Source of the DNA: Pyramidobacter sp. C12-8 | GTDB taxonomy: Bacteria; Synergistota; Synergistia; Synergistales; Dethiosulfovibrionaceae | Direction of reading: 5' to 3' | Length of the DNA stretch: 64,000 bases | NCBI RefSeq assembly: GCF_002007215.1 | Contig: NZ_MUHX01000004.1 | Coordinates: forward strand, 1-64,000 | Part shown: one piece after another, positions 53,052 through 62,370 of the stretch | How positions within the stretch are numbered: the first letter of the stretch is position 1 | How the letters are laid out: every line of letters begins with the position of its first letter | Notes under the pieces: generated by a model | The model's input: the letters and a program-made list of their open reading frames with translations, nothing else | Databases searched by the model: none | What the model was told of the DNA's origin: nothing | Translations under genes and position numbers: made by a program

Positions 53052-53130
53052 AAAAATCACCTCAGTTTCATAGAATCATGACATAACAACAACGGAGACA
53101 AGCAGACTTGTCCCCGTCCGAGAATCTTCG

Positions 53131-54303
53131 TTACTTTTTGCGGCGTCTGTAAGTCGTCGGGATATCAAGTCCGGAGCCAAGCCCTTCAAAAATACTGTGC
53201 GGCTCTTCCGAAACCACGTCGCTGGGCGTCAGGTTCTGTTTCTCGAACAAGCCGGCGGAATCTGAACCAGCCTGCGTCTTGGCGTCGTTCTTATCGGCAA
53301 GAATGTCCTTGAATCCCGTAGCGATCAAGGTAAAGCGCACGGTATCGCCCATCGAGGGATCGATGCCCTGTCCCCAGATGATGTTCGCGTCCTCGCGGGC
53401 AGAAGCGGAGATCAACTTCGCCGCTTCGTTCATCTCGAGAATGCTCAGATCCTCGCCGGACTCGATGCAGTACAGCACAGAAGAAGCTCCGTTCATCGGC
53501 GCTGTCATCAGCGGCCCGTTCATCGCCGCGCGGGCCGCCGCGAGCACACGGCCATCGCCCTTGGCTTCGCCGACTCCCATGATCGCCGTCCCCGCGTCGC
53601 GCATGATCGTGCATACGTCCGCAAAATCCACGTTGACCTGCATGATTTTGCGAATGACGCCCGTCACGCCGGCAACGGCCTGCCGAAGGACTTCGTCGCT
53701 CATCTTGAAGGCTTCCTGCCACGTCGTCGATTTATCGGAAAGCTCGATGATGCGGTCGTTGTGTACGATGACCAGAGCGTCGACTTTCTCGCGCAATCTG
53801 CTGATGCCCTCGGTCGCCTGCCGAATGCGCTTCGGCCCCTCCCAGCTGAAAGGATACGTAACGATCGCGACGACCAGCGCGCCGACCTTTTCCTTGGCGA
53901 TGCCGGCGATCACGGGAGCAGCGCCCGTACCGGTCCCGCCGCCCATACCGGCGGTGATGAAGACCATGTCGGCTCCTTCAAGAAGGTTCGTGATCTCCTC
54001 TTCAGACTCCTGAGCCGCTTCCTGTCCCACGCTGGGATTCGCACCGGCGCCCCGCCCCTTGGTCAGATTGCGTCCCAGGATCAGTTTCGACGAGGCTTCC
54101 GAAAGCCGCAGCGCCGCAACGTCAGTATTGCCGGCAATAAAATCCACATCATCAATGCCGCTGCGAATGATCGTATTCAGCGCGTTGCCGCCGGCGCCGC
54201 CGACACCTATAACCTTGATAACTTCTCGAGGAACTAACGCACTGATATCGTCATCCTCAAGGGGTGCATCGTTGGTGATCGAGAAGATCTCGCTGTCGTC
54301 CAT
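53131..54303 (-). CDS. ftsZ: Cell division protein FtsZ
   Basis: The 390-residue tubulin homologue has the GTP-binding motif [13 protein letters not shown], the T7 loop region ([11 protein letters not shown] with catalytic Asp) and the conserved C-terminal peptide [12 protein letters not shown] that docks FtsA and other partners. It forms the Z ring. It follows ftsA by 14 bases. Confidence 0.99.
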   Translation of the reverse strand: MDDSEIFSITNDAPLEDDDISALVPREVIKVIGVGGAGGNALNTIIRSGIDDVDFIAGNTDVAALRLSEASSKLILGRNLTKGRGAGANPSVGQEAAQESEEEITNLLEGADMVFITAGMGGGTGTGAAPVIAGIAKEKVGALVVAIVTYPFSWEGPKRIRQATEGISRLREKVDALVIVHNDRIIELSDKSTTWQEAFKMSDEVLRQAVAGVTGVIRKIMQVNVDFADVCTIMRDAGTAIMGVGEAKGDGRVLAAARAAMNGPLMTAPMNGASSVLYCIESGEDLSILEMNEAAKLISASAREDANIIWGQGIDPSMGDTVRFTLIATGFKDILADKNDAKTQAGSDSAGLFEKQNLTPSDVVSEEPHSIFEGLGSGLDIPTTYRRRKK

Positions 54304-54317
54304 GGAACCGGTCCTCC

Positions 54318-55625
54318 TTAGAATAATTCTCTGAAAAGTTCTTTCGCATTGCGGGCAAAGGCTTTAAGGGGCGACTGAGAAGGTCTTCTTGCACCTTTCA
54401 TTCTCTTAGAAGATTTGCCGGGGGCAATGTTTTTGAAGATCGACATAGGCGCTTCCACGTATACGAAGGGATTCTTTCTCCTTTCCATCAGATACACGAT
54501 GATCCCCGATACGGCACTGTAGCGGCAGTCATTGCGTCCTCGCTGCATCTCCTCCCGAAGCACGGGCACGCCGACTCGCACGGATGTTCCCAAATAAGAA
54601 TCGGCAAACGGAACGATACCTTTGGTCATCACGACGCCGCCCGTCAGAATCACATCAGTGGGAAGCCCTGCTTTTTGGATAGCCTTGAGACTGGGAACGA
54701 CGCTGTCGGCAAAAAGTTCGTCCAGACGGCTCGCAATGATCTCCCCCACTTCCTCCTTGCCGAGTTCACGCTTCCGGCCGCGGTGTTCCACTGTCAGCGA
54801 TCCGTCTGTTTCCGCCTTCGGATCCACGTCAATATCCTTTTTCAGCTCTTCCGCAATCGCAAAGGGAATTTTCATGACGCAGGAAATGTCGTTGGTAATA
54901 TGATCGCCGCCAACGGGAATCTCCGCGGCGTGGATCATACGTCCTTCGGAAAAGATCGACACGCTCGTCGTTCCGCCGCCGATCGCCACAAGGGAAGCGC
55001 CCATCGACCGCTCGTCGACACTCAGCGTTCCCAAAGCTTCGGCGACAGGTTTCAGAACAAGACCGACTACAGAGACTCCCGCTTTTTCCACACAGTTTAC
55101 CACATTTTGCGCTACGGTAGTAGGGATTACGAGCGCCGTCAGTTCGACCTCCAGACGGATGCCCGTCATCTCCAAAGGGTTGTCGATCCCGCTGTTCCCG
55201 TCGATAGCATATTTGATGGGAATTGAATGAAGACAGCAGCTGCTCGGCAGCAGCTGGAGCTCGCTCAATGCCGTCTCGATGACCCGTTCGATGTCTTCGG
55301 CCATGATCTGGCGCGGCGAACGTCCCAGGGAAATCTTTCCCTTCAGTACGTGGCATTTTACGTCGATGCCGCTGAAAGCGACCACAGCACGGCTGATCTT
55401 TATACCGCTGAGCATAGATTCGGCATCGGCGATAGCGTCGGAGACCGAACTGACCGCCTGATCGAGATTGACGATCATGCCTTTGCGCAGACCTCGGGAA
55501 GGCGCCTGTCCTATGCCTATGATCTGCGCTTTATCGGGATTTTCCGGCGCTCGTTCGGCAACTGCCACGGCTATTTTCTTCGTACCGAGATCAAGTCCCA
55601 CCAGGATGTCAGAATCTCTGCCCAT
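54318..55625 (-). CDS. ftsA: Cell division protein FtsA
   Basis: This 435-residue actin-like ATPase starts at MGRDSDILVGLDLGTKKIAV with GGAGAGAG upstream. Phosphate-binding motifs VAIGGGTTSVSIF and VILTGGVVMTKG are present, and the C-terminal amphipathic helix (PLKAFARNAKELFREL) should tether FtsZ to the membrane. It is the expected neighbour of ftsZ. Confidence 0.97.
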   Translation of the reverse strand: MGRDSDILVGLDLGTKKIAVAVAERAPENPDKAQIIGIGQAPSRGLRKGMIVNLDQAVSSVSDAIADAESMLSGIKISRAVVAFSGIDVKCHVLKGKISLGRSPRQIMAEDIERVIETALSELQLLPSSCCLHSIPIKYAIDGNSGIDNPLEMTGIRLEVELTALVIPTTVAQNVVNCVEKAGVSVVGLVLKPVAEALGTLSVDERSMGASLVAIGGGTTSVSIFSEGRMIHAAEIPVGGDHITNDISCVMKIPFAIAEELKKDIDVDPKAETDGSLTVEHRGRKRELGKEEVGEIIASRLDELFADSVVPSLKAIQKAGLPTDVILTGGVVMTKGIVPFADSYLGTSVRVGVPVLREEMQRGRNDCRYSAVSGIIVYLMERRKNPFVYVEAPMSIFKNIAPGKSSKRMKGARRPSQSPLKAFARNAKELFRELF

Positions 55626-55652
55626 GAATTCTCTCTCCTTTGCCCTCAAACA

Positions 55653-56414
55653 TCATTCAGGGATGACGCTGTTCTTCTTAATAATTATTTTATCCTCGTA
55701 CGTCGCGTCGATCGACGTTTTTTGTTCCGGTTTCGCGCCAGTCAATTCTCTCACGACGATGAGACTTTTTTCAAGATGAGACACTTTTCCAATAAAAGAC
55801 GACTGGCTTTTTGTCCTCATGTTTTCAAAAACACAGGCGATCACATCTTCTCCGCCGCGGCGGAGCAGTTCAACGTCGGAAGCTTCCAGGTCCTTCTGGG
55901 AAAGCAGGGTCTGCTGCAGTGAATCAAGCCATTGATACGAAACCGTCAAATGAGTAACTCCGTTGAGTCCCAGATCCTCAAGCAAGGGGAACGAATTCCC
56001 CACCCGAAGTTCAGGGAGCTGCGGAATTTCCGCAGTCAGCACCTTCTCCCACAGATCGCGGCGCCATGCCGCGCCGTCCTGCGCGATAAGATACTCGGCA
56101 TGCTGCCAGACGATTTTCATGGCCGGAACAAAGGGGACCGCGGTCAGCTTCAGAGCGCCGCGAAAGGGGTTCCACTGCGTTTCTATCGTAAAGGGGTACT
56201 GTCGCTCATAGCTTTTGAGTTCGCTTTTTGCCAGAAGCCATGCCGGATGAAAATTCAGGAACGACTCGCTCCAATCGCGCAGATTCGTCTCGAACTCGGC
56301 CGAAAAATTCTCCACCTGCAACGACTTCAGATGAAAGGGTTGAAAATGATCGTTCAGGCACAGGAAAGATCCCGTTAAAAAAGAGTATAGGCACCACCGC
56401 AATCTTTTCCCCAT
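55653..56414 (-). CDS. ftsQ: Divergent FtsQ/DivIB-like protein
   Basis: The 253-residue protein has a short N-terminal membrane segment (WCLYSFLTGSFLCL), a POTRA-like region (LKSLQVENFSAEF) and a beta domain (IETQWNPFRGALKLTAVPF). Sequence similarity to known FtsQ is weak; the assignment rests on topology, length and location between murC and ftsA, where ftsQ or divIB is expected. Confidence 0.7.
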   Translation of the reverse strand: MGKRLRWCLYSFLTGSFLCLNDHFQPFHLKSLQVENFSAEFETNLRDWSESFLNFHPAWLLAKSELKSYERQYPFTIETQWNPFRGALKLTAVPFVPAMKIVWQHAEYLIAQDGAAWRRDLWEKVLTAEIPQLPELRVGNSFPLLEDLGLNGVTHLTVSYQWLDSLQQTLLSQKDLEASDVELLRRGGEDVIACVFENMRTKSQSSFIGKVSHLEKSLIVVRELTGAKPEQKTSIDATYEDKIIIKKNSVIPE

Positions 56415-56440
56415 TGCCCGCCCCCATAAAATTTAAGACG

Positions 56441-57889
56441 TCAAAGAGCCGACGCGAAACCCCTGTTCAACTCCTGAACGACCAGATCTCCAATCACACA
56501 GACATCGCCCGCTCCTTCAGTCAGGACCAAGTCGCCGGGACGAACCAACGACAGGACTCTTTCAGCGGCTTCAACTTTATTCTGAGCGAGGACGCAGTTT
56601 CCGCCGCGTCTGGCCACTGTGGCGCCGATCAGTTCGGACGACACGCCGGGAATCGGTTGCTCGTCCGCCGCATAGATCGGCAGCAGCACGACCTGGGGCA
56701 CGCTGGCCAGCACTTCTGCGAAACGATCGAAAAGAGCCTGGGTCCGCGTGTAGCGATGAGGCTGAAATATCAACAGGATTCGACGGTCAGGGTACATAAG
56801 CCTGACCGCATTCAGCGTTGCCTCAATCTCGCGGGGATGGTGTCCATAGTCGTCGTATACCAGGATATTGCCAGGACACATGGCGCGCAGCTGAAGACGC
56901 CGCTTCGCCCCGTGAAACATCCTCATGGCCTTTTGAATGATATCGAAAGAAACTCCCAATTCATGAGCGACGCCGCACGCCGCAAGCGAATCGAGAACGT
57001 TATGTTCGCCGGAAATCACCAGCTCAATGGTTCCCATTTTCCGGCCCTTCGCATGGAAAGTGTAGTTCAAACCGCCGCCGCAATGATACTGGATATCCGC
57101 AGCGTAAAAATCGAACGAAGGGTCGCGCCCGAAAAGATGCACGCGCTTCTTCAAATCGTCCGGAAGCGCTTCGATCACCCTTTTAACTCCGACATCTTCC
57201 CCACACAGGAAAAGCTTGCCACCTTCCTTGGTGTTGCAGAGGAAACGGCCAAAAGCGTCGATGACGGCCTGAAGATCGGGATACTGATTCACGTGGTCCC
57301 AATCGACGTTGGTCACGACGGAGTAAAGAGGATGGAAATACTCAAAAGACTCGTCGCTTTCGTCAAGCTCGGCGACCATATACTCCCCCATGCCGAGCTT
57401 GGCGTTGCATCCGATGTCACAAAGTTCCCCGCCAACCGCAATGGTAGGCTGCATGTCGGCCTGCTCAAGGATATAACTGATCAGCGAAGTCGTCGTCGTT
57501 TTGCCATGGGTTCCGGCCACGCCGATGCCGCGTTTGGAGTCGAAAAGAAGGCTCAGCAGCTCGGCCCGCTGCAGCACAGGGATCTCTTTCCTGCGCGCCT
57601 CGGCCAGCTCGGGATTGGACGCGGGAATAGCGCTGCTGTACGCCAGCAAATCGACTCTGCATTCATCCAAATGGTGCACGTCGTGTCCGTAAAGGATTTT
57701 TACGCCGGCTTTCTCCAGCTTTTCGACGTAAGCCGTGCGTCCCATATCGCAACCGCTGACATTGAAGCCCAACTCGTGGAAAAGCAGTGCCAGCCCGCTC
57801 ATCCCCGCTCCGCCGACACCCATAAGGTGGATGTTCTTGATACTGCCCAGATCTATTTTTTTTCGACTCACGTGGGATTCCCCTTTCAA
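56441..57889 (-). CDS. murC: UDP-N-acetylmuramate--L-alanine ligase
   Basis: The 482-residue ligase adds L-alanine to UDP-MurNAc. It has the Rossmann start IHLMGVGGAGMSGLA, the P-loop GTHGKTTTT, and VYDDYGHHPREI. The ATG overlaps the murG stop as ATGA; a GTG at 57871 with AAAGGGG eight bases upstream would give a 476-residue product that also fits. Confidence 0.97.
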   Translation of the reverse strand: MKGESHVSRKKIDLGSIKNIHLMGVGGAGMSGLALLFHELGFNVSGCDMGRTAYVEKLEKAGVKILYGHDVHHLDECRVDLLAYSSAIPASNPELAEARRKEIPVLQRAELLSLLFDSKRGIGVAGTHGKTTTTSLISYILEQADMQPTIAVGGELCDIGCNAKLGMGEYMVAELDESDESFEYFHPLYSVVTNVDWDHVNQYPDLQAVIDAFGRFLCNTKEGGKLFLCGEDVGVKRVIEALPDDLKKRVHLFGRDPSFDFYAADIQYHCGGGLNYTFHAKGRKMGTIELVISGEHNVLDSLAACGVAHELGVSFDIIQKAMRMFHGAKRRLQLRAMCPGNILVYDDYGHHPREIEATLNAVRLMYPDRRILLIFQPHRYTRTQALFDRFAEVLASVPQVVLLPIYAADEQPIPGVSSELIGATVARRGGNCVLAQNKVEAAERVLSLVRPGDLVLTEGAGDVCVIGDLVVQELNRGFASAL

Positions 57890-58923
57890 ACTGTGAGGCT
57901 GCGCAAGGCTTCATAAAGTTTTACCGCGCCTGCACTCAGATCCTCACAGCTCACGCGCCGCTCTGCGGCAGACCGCAAGGCCGCGCGAAACTGCTCCTGT
58001 GAAGAGCCTTCCAAAAAGACGGGGGCTCCCGTCAATTTGGAGAAATATTGGGCATTGCTCAACTGGTGCTGTCCAACGGCTTTTAACCACGGCACGACGA
58101 GCACCGGAATTCCCAGAGCCCGAAGCTCTGCCAGCGTCGAAGCTCCGGCCCGACAGACGATCATGTCCGCGGCAGAAAACACCGTCGTCATGTCCCAGCA
58201 GGCTTCATGAACCAGCGCTTCAGGGAAAGGACGATCTTCGGCTTTGATGCCCATGCACAGGACTTTACAACTCGTTGATTTTATCATATTTTGTGCGTCT
58301 TGCAGCACTTTTCTCAGGCCGCCGCTCCCCAGAGAGCCGCCCAAAATAATAATCAATTTCTCGTCATCCCTCAAAAACGTCCCCAGCAGCCGTTTCTGAG
58401 CGTCCTTTTTATCGATCAGACGGATCTCGCGCAACGGCATCCCCGTCACAATCTTTTTTGCCGTGTCCAGTCCCTTGCAGTCTTCCCAGGCACAAGCGAC
58501 AGGAATACCGCATCTGGCCGCAAAACGGGTGACTTTTCCCGCCACAGTGTTCTGTTCATGCATGAGCACGGGAACATGGAGGCAACGCGCCGCCAGCAAG
58601 ACGGGCATCGAAAGATAACCGCCGAACAGCACACAACGGTCGATCCGTTCTTTCTTTAAAATCGCGCGCGCCTCGAAAAAAGAACTGAAAAGGTGCTTCC
58701 AGCGCGTCAACGAACGCAGGCCGGACACGCCCAAAGGAGAACCTTCCAGCGACAATCTTTGAGGAACTACGCCATGAGCCTTATAAATTTCATCTTCCAG
58801 CGGACGGCTGCCCGAGAGCCAAATAACCGACTCCCCCCGCTTCTGCAGCCACAAGCCGAAAGCAATGGACGGGATGATATGACCGCCGGTCCCCCCGGCC
58901 GCCAATAGGATTCTGTACGTCAC
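57886..58923 (-). CDS. murG: Lipid II synthase MurG
   Basis: The 345-residue GT-B enzyme transfers GlcNAc to lipid I at the inner membrane face. It starts at a GTG (58923) with GAGGAGG upstream, giving the family N-terminus ILLAAGGTGGHIIPSIA. MHEQNTVAGKVTR, LGGSLGSGGLRK and CRAGASTLAEL are present. Confidence 0.96.
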   Translation of the reverse strand: MTYRILLAAGGTGGHIIPSIAFGLWLQKRGESVIWLSGSRPLEDEIYKAHGVVPQRLSLEGSPLGVSGLRSLTRWKHLFSSFFEARAILKKERIDRCVLFGGYLSMPVLLAARCLHVPVLMHEQNTVAGKVTRFAARCGIPVACAWEDCKGLDTAKKIVTGMPLREIRLIDKKDAQKRLLGTFLRDDEKLIIILGGSLGSGGLRKVLQDAQNMIKSTSCKVLCMGIKAEDRPFPEALVHEACWDMTTVFSAADMIVCRAGASTLAELRALGIPVLVVPWLKAVGQHQLSNAQYFSKLTGAPVFLEGSSQEQFRAALRSAAERRVSCEDLSAGAVKLYEALRSLTV

Positions 58924-58937
58924 GTCACCGTCCTCCT

Positions 58938-60068
58938 CTACGCGTCTTCTATCGGTTCTTTGATCAGTCTGATCAGCAAACCGATCCTTGCCCACATGAA
59001 TACCAGCGAGGTGCCTCCGTAACTGATAAACGGCAGAGGCATGCCTGTCAGAGGGATCAGTTTCATGACGCCGCCCAGATTGATGAAAAACGGCAGCAGT
59101 ACCGCGACGCAGCATCCCCAAATGAGAATACGCCGTTCCGGCGTCGCTTTTCTGTATGCGGCATAGACGCGCAGCGTCCAAAACACAAACAGAAGAAAAA
59201 CGCTCATCGTGCCGACAAGCCCCAACTGTTCCCCGAGAGCAGGGAAAATAAAATCGTTATGCACTTCCGGCAAGAACTGCTGGCTCCGCCCAAGCCCGAT
59301 GCCCCATATTCGCCCGTTGGCAAAAGCGATCAGTCCCTGAATAACCTGATAACCGGAACCCAGCGGATCGGTCCAGGGATCGAGCCATGTTTCGATCCGC
59401 TCGGCGCGATATCCATAATTCGCCATGTACCATAGCACCGGAGACGCGGCAATTCCCGTGACCAATGGCAACAGGATGCCGTACCGTTCGATGAAAAGAG
59501 CGCCGACGATGCCCACGAGCAGCAGCAGACCGCCAAAGTCAGGTTGTTTCATGATGATCAGGGCAAAGGGAGCAAACAGGATGCCGCTGAGGATCAGCGC
59601 TTTCCACATGCCGTCCACCCGCATGTAGACTTTGGCAAGATGGATCATCATCACAAAGCTCACAACTTCCAACGGCTGGAAGTTGACCGGACCGAGGCGG
59701 ATCCAGCGGGAAGCCCCTTTGACGACGACTTTCAACGGAGAAAAGACCGTCATCGCCAGCAGCCCAAAAGCCACGGCCAGCAAAAAAACGCTGTGTCTCG
59801 ACCAGAAACTCAGCGGCACCTGCGTCACCACGATAAATCCCGTCAAAGCTACCATGAGCCACAGCGCCTGCTTCAATCCCGGCGAAGAAAGATCCCAGCC
59901 CGTCATCGACGAGACTACAACAACGCCTAACGTGGAAAGGATCAAGGGCACAATCCAAAGCCCAAAAACGCTCCCGCCGCCGGCGTCGCGGTTATAAAAC
60001 CACGAATCCCTTATCTGGTTAGAACAGTGTTCTGACGAGTTGGGCAAAATGATCTCCCCGTTCTTCAT
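58938..60068 (-). CDS. ftsW: Lipid II polymerase FtsW
   Basis: This SEDS-family protein of 376 residues has about ten membrane helices and the motifs KGASRWIRLGPVNFQPLE, QPDFGG, LPEVHNDFIFPALGEQLG and PFISYGGTS. It polymerises septal glycan with its partner PBP. The start is uncertain: ATG at 60068 overlaps murD by 50 bases with no clear ribosome site, while a TTG at 60047 follows GGGGAGA. Confidence 0.95.
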   Translation of the reverse strand: MKNGEIILPNSSEHCSNQIRDSWFYNRDAGGGSVFGLWIVPLILSTLGVVVVSSMTGWDLSSPGLKQALWLMVALTGFIVVTQVPLSFWSRHSVFLLAVAFGLLAMTVFSPLKVVVKGASRWIRLGPVNFQPLEVVSFVMMIHLAKVYMRVDGMWKALILSGILFAPFALIIMKQPDFGGLLLLVGIVGALFIERYGILLPLVTGIAASPVLWYMANYGYRAERIETWLDPWTDPLGSGYQVIQGLIAFANGRIWGIGLGRSQQFLPEVHNDFIFPALGEQLGLVGTMSVFLLFVFWTLRVYAAYRKATPERRILIWGCCVAVLLPFFINLGGVMKLIPLTGMPLPFISYGGTSLVFMWARIGLLIRLIKEPIEDA

Positions 60069-61329
60069 AACTATGATACATGTCCCAGCTTGTGCAGGCG
60101 GGAGAAAGAAGGACTTTATCGCCGGGACCGGCAAGTTCCGAGGCTTTCTTCACGGCCTCGCCCATATCCTTCGCCCGCACGGCGTGTCGATAACCGGCAG
60201 ACCGCAGCGCCGCAAAAATTTTTTCGGCTTCGGAACCGATCACAATCGCGGCAAACGTCTCTTCGCACACGACGCGGGCAAGTTCATCATAGCGTTCGCC
60301 CTTGCCCTGGCCGCCAAGGATGACGAGTTTGCGGCCGCTGATGCTGTGCAAAGCCGCGATCACAGCGGCCACGTTGGTCCCTTTGGAATCGTCGATGTAA
60401 AGGACGCCATTGTGTTCGCCCACCGGTTCACAGCGATGATGGAGGACTTCGAAACTGGCAAGTCCCACGGAGGGATCGACGTCGCGAAACGCAAGCGCTA
60501 CGGCGGCACAAGACATGGCGGCATTTTCCAAATTATGGGCGCCGAGCAGTTTCAATGAGCTTTTACGGAACAACAGGCGGCGTCTTTCGCGATCGACCAG
60601 AAGCACATCGCTGTCGTCCATGTCGATCCTCAAATTGCCGCGTCCCAACGCACAAACGGTGCGTCCCGCCGGGACGCGGAACGCGTCGACGTCATGCGTC
60701 ACCGCGTAGCACTCCCCCTGACGGGGCAGAAAGATCCTGCACTTGTCGCTTTTGTAGCTCTCGTAACTGCCATGCCAATCAAGATGGTCAGGGGCCAGAT
60801 TCGTCAGGACGGCAACGTCCGGCCTGAGCTGCGTGTTCCAGTGCAGCTGAAAACTGCTCAGCTCCATCACGATTGCATCATAGCTTCTGTCCGCATGAGC
60901 CGCCAGGGGATCGCCGATGTTCCCCACGGAGACGGCATTCAGACCGCAACTTTGCAACAGGTGGGCGATCAGCGCCGTGCAGGTCGTTTTGCCGTTTGTC
61001 CCCGTCACGGCGATGATCTTTCCTTTCAGGAACGGGGCGAGAAGGTCGAGCTCTCCCTGCACAGGCACGTTTTTTGCGCGGGCCATCGACACCGCATCCG
61101 ATTTTTCCGAGACGCCCGAGCTCACGACCATCAGGTCGCACTCGCAGCATCTGGGCGTATGGCCGCCGGTTTCCCATTGGATCCGCGTCTTGCTGAAAAG
61201 CTCCTGCGTCTCGCGGGGGATCTCCGCCCGATGATCGGTCACGAAAACACCGGCGCCGCGGCTGGCCGCCCAGAGCGCCAGAGCCCTTCCGCTCACGCCG
61301 GCGCCGACGACGGTGATCTTATGAACCAT
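60019..61329 (-). CDS. murD: UDP-N-acetylmuramoylalanine--D-glutamate ligase
   Basis: The 436-residue ligase has the P-loop AVTGTNGKTTCTALI, the Mur central motifs NLAPDHLDWHG, and YIDDSKGTNVAA. It adds D-glutamate to UDP-MurNAc-L-Ala. GGAGGAG lies ahead of the ATG. Confidence 0.97.
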   Translation of the reverse strand: MVHKITVVGAGVSGRALALWAASRGAGVFVTDHRAEIPRETQELFSKTRIQWETGGHTPRCCECDLMVVSSGVSEKSDAVSMARAKNVPVQGELDLLAPFLKGKIIAVTGTNGKTTCTALIAHLLQSCGLNAVSVGNIGDPLAAHADRSYDAIVMELSSFQLHWNTQLRPDVAVLTNLAPDHLDWHGSYESYKSDKCRIFLPRQGECYAVTHDVDAFRVPAGRTVCALGRGNLRIDMDDSDVLLVDRERRRLLFRKSSLKLLGAHNLENAAMSCAAVALAFRDVDPSVGLASFEVLHHRCEPVGEHNGVLYIDDSKGTNVAAVIAALHSISGRKLVILGGQGKGERYDELARVVCEETFAAIVIGSEAEKIFAALRSAGYRHAVRAKDMGEAVKKASELAGPGDKVLLSPACTSWDMYHSYEERGDHFAQLVRTLF

Positions 61330-61401
61330 CTAAACTCCTCCTTCCGCCGCGCCCGAAAAGACCAAACGCACGGTAGCGACGTCGCGCTCAACGAAAATCG
61401 A

Positions 61402-62370
61402 TCACGGCATAAAAAAGAACGCCACGGACTGCGCCGCCGCGGCGCACAGCAGCGAACAAAGCGTATGGACCAGCAAAAAACGGACGACGATGCGGTCTTC
61501 GGGCCAGCCCAACAGTTGAAAATGATGGTGAAGGGGGCTCATTCTAAAAACGCGCCGGCCCCAACCATGAATGGCGATCAGCTGGATCACGACCGACAGC
61601 ATCTCAATGCCGAATCCCGTTCCCGCGGGGATCAGAACCAACACGCCGCCAGCGCCCATAAAAGCGCAGGAAGCCATCAGCCCGGCCAAAAAATGTGCTC
61701 CCGCGTCGCCCATGAAGACCTGAGCGGGATGACAGTTATGCCATAGGAATCCCAAAGCGACGGCCAATCCCGTCAGAGATCCCAGGTAAGGTTCCGGCGA
61801 GAGCGACGCCAAAACGACGAAAGTCACGACGCTTGCCCCCGCCGCCAGACCGTCCAGACCGTCGGTCACGTTCACCGAATTCTGAATGCCCACGGCGAAA
61901 AACAGCGCCAGAGGCCAGATCCAGCCGCCGATCGAAAAGCCCCAGAACAGAGCGGGAACTTTGCCGTCCAATGCCAGAAGGATGAACCACAGCCCCGTCG
62001 TCGTCGCCTGCAGAGCGAACTTTTGCAGGCTGCGCAGCCCCTCGCTAGAACTGTTTTTGAACTTCAACATGTCGTCGCATAAGCCGACCATAGCGGAAAG
62101 GATCGGATACGACCAGAAGATCACGCCGGCGCGATCGCCCCGAATCATGTGAGTCAGCAAAAGCCCTGAACCGATCAGCAAAAATACCACGCCGCCCGCC
62201 GCAGGAACTTTCGCCTTGATCTTCTCGTCGATATGCGTTCCATAAGCCTTCTGCACCTGAGACACGTGACGGCGCCGCATCCAGTCGATCCACGAATGCT
62301 GCGCGGCGACCTCACAGAAGAAAATCACGAAAAGAAGGATCAGCGAATGAGGAGCCAGAAGAGTCATCAT
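61402..62370 (-). CDS. mraY: Phospho-MurNAc-pentapeptide transferase
   Basis: This 322-residue, ten-helix membrane enzyme makes lipid I from UDP-MurNAc-pentapeptide and undecaprenyl phosphate. NVTDGLDGLAAGAS and the metal-binding FMGDAGAHFLAGL motifs are present; the C-terminal HHHFQLLGWPEDRIVVRF is complete. Its ATG overlaps the murF stop. Confidence 0.97.
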   Translation of the reverse strand: MMTLLAPHSLILLFVIFFCEVAAQHSWIDWMRRRHVSQVQKAYGTHIDEKIKAKVPAAGGVVFLLIGSGLLLTHMIRGDRAGVIFWSYPILSAMVGLCDDMLKFKNSSSEGLRSLQKFALQATTTGLWFILLALDGKVPALFWGFSIGGWIWPLALFFAVGIQNSVNVTDGLDGLAAGASVVTFVVLASLSPEPYLGSLTGLAVALGFLWHNCHPAQVFMGDAGAHFLAGLMASCAFMGAGGVLVLIPAGTGFGIEMLSVVIQLIAIHGWGRRVFRMSPLHHHFQLLGWPEDRIVVRFLLVHTLCSLLCAAAAQSVAFFFMP

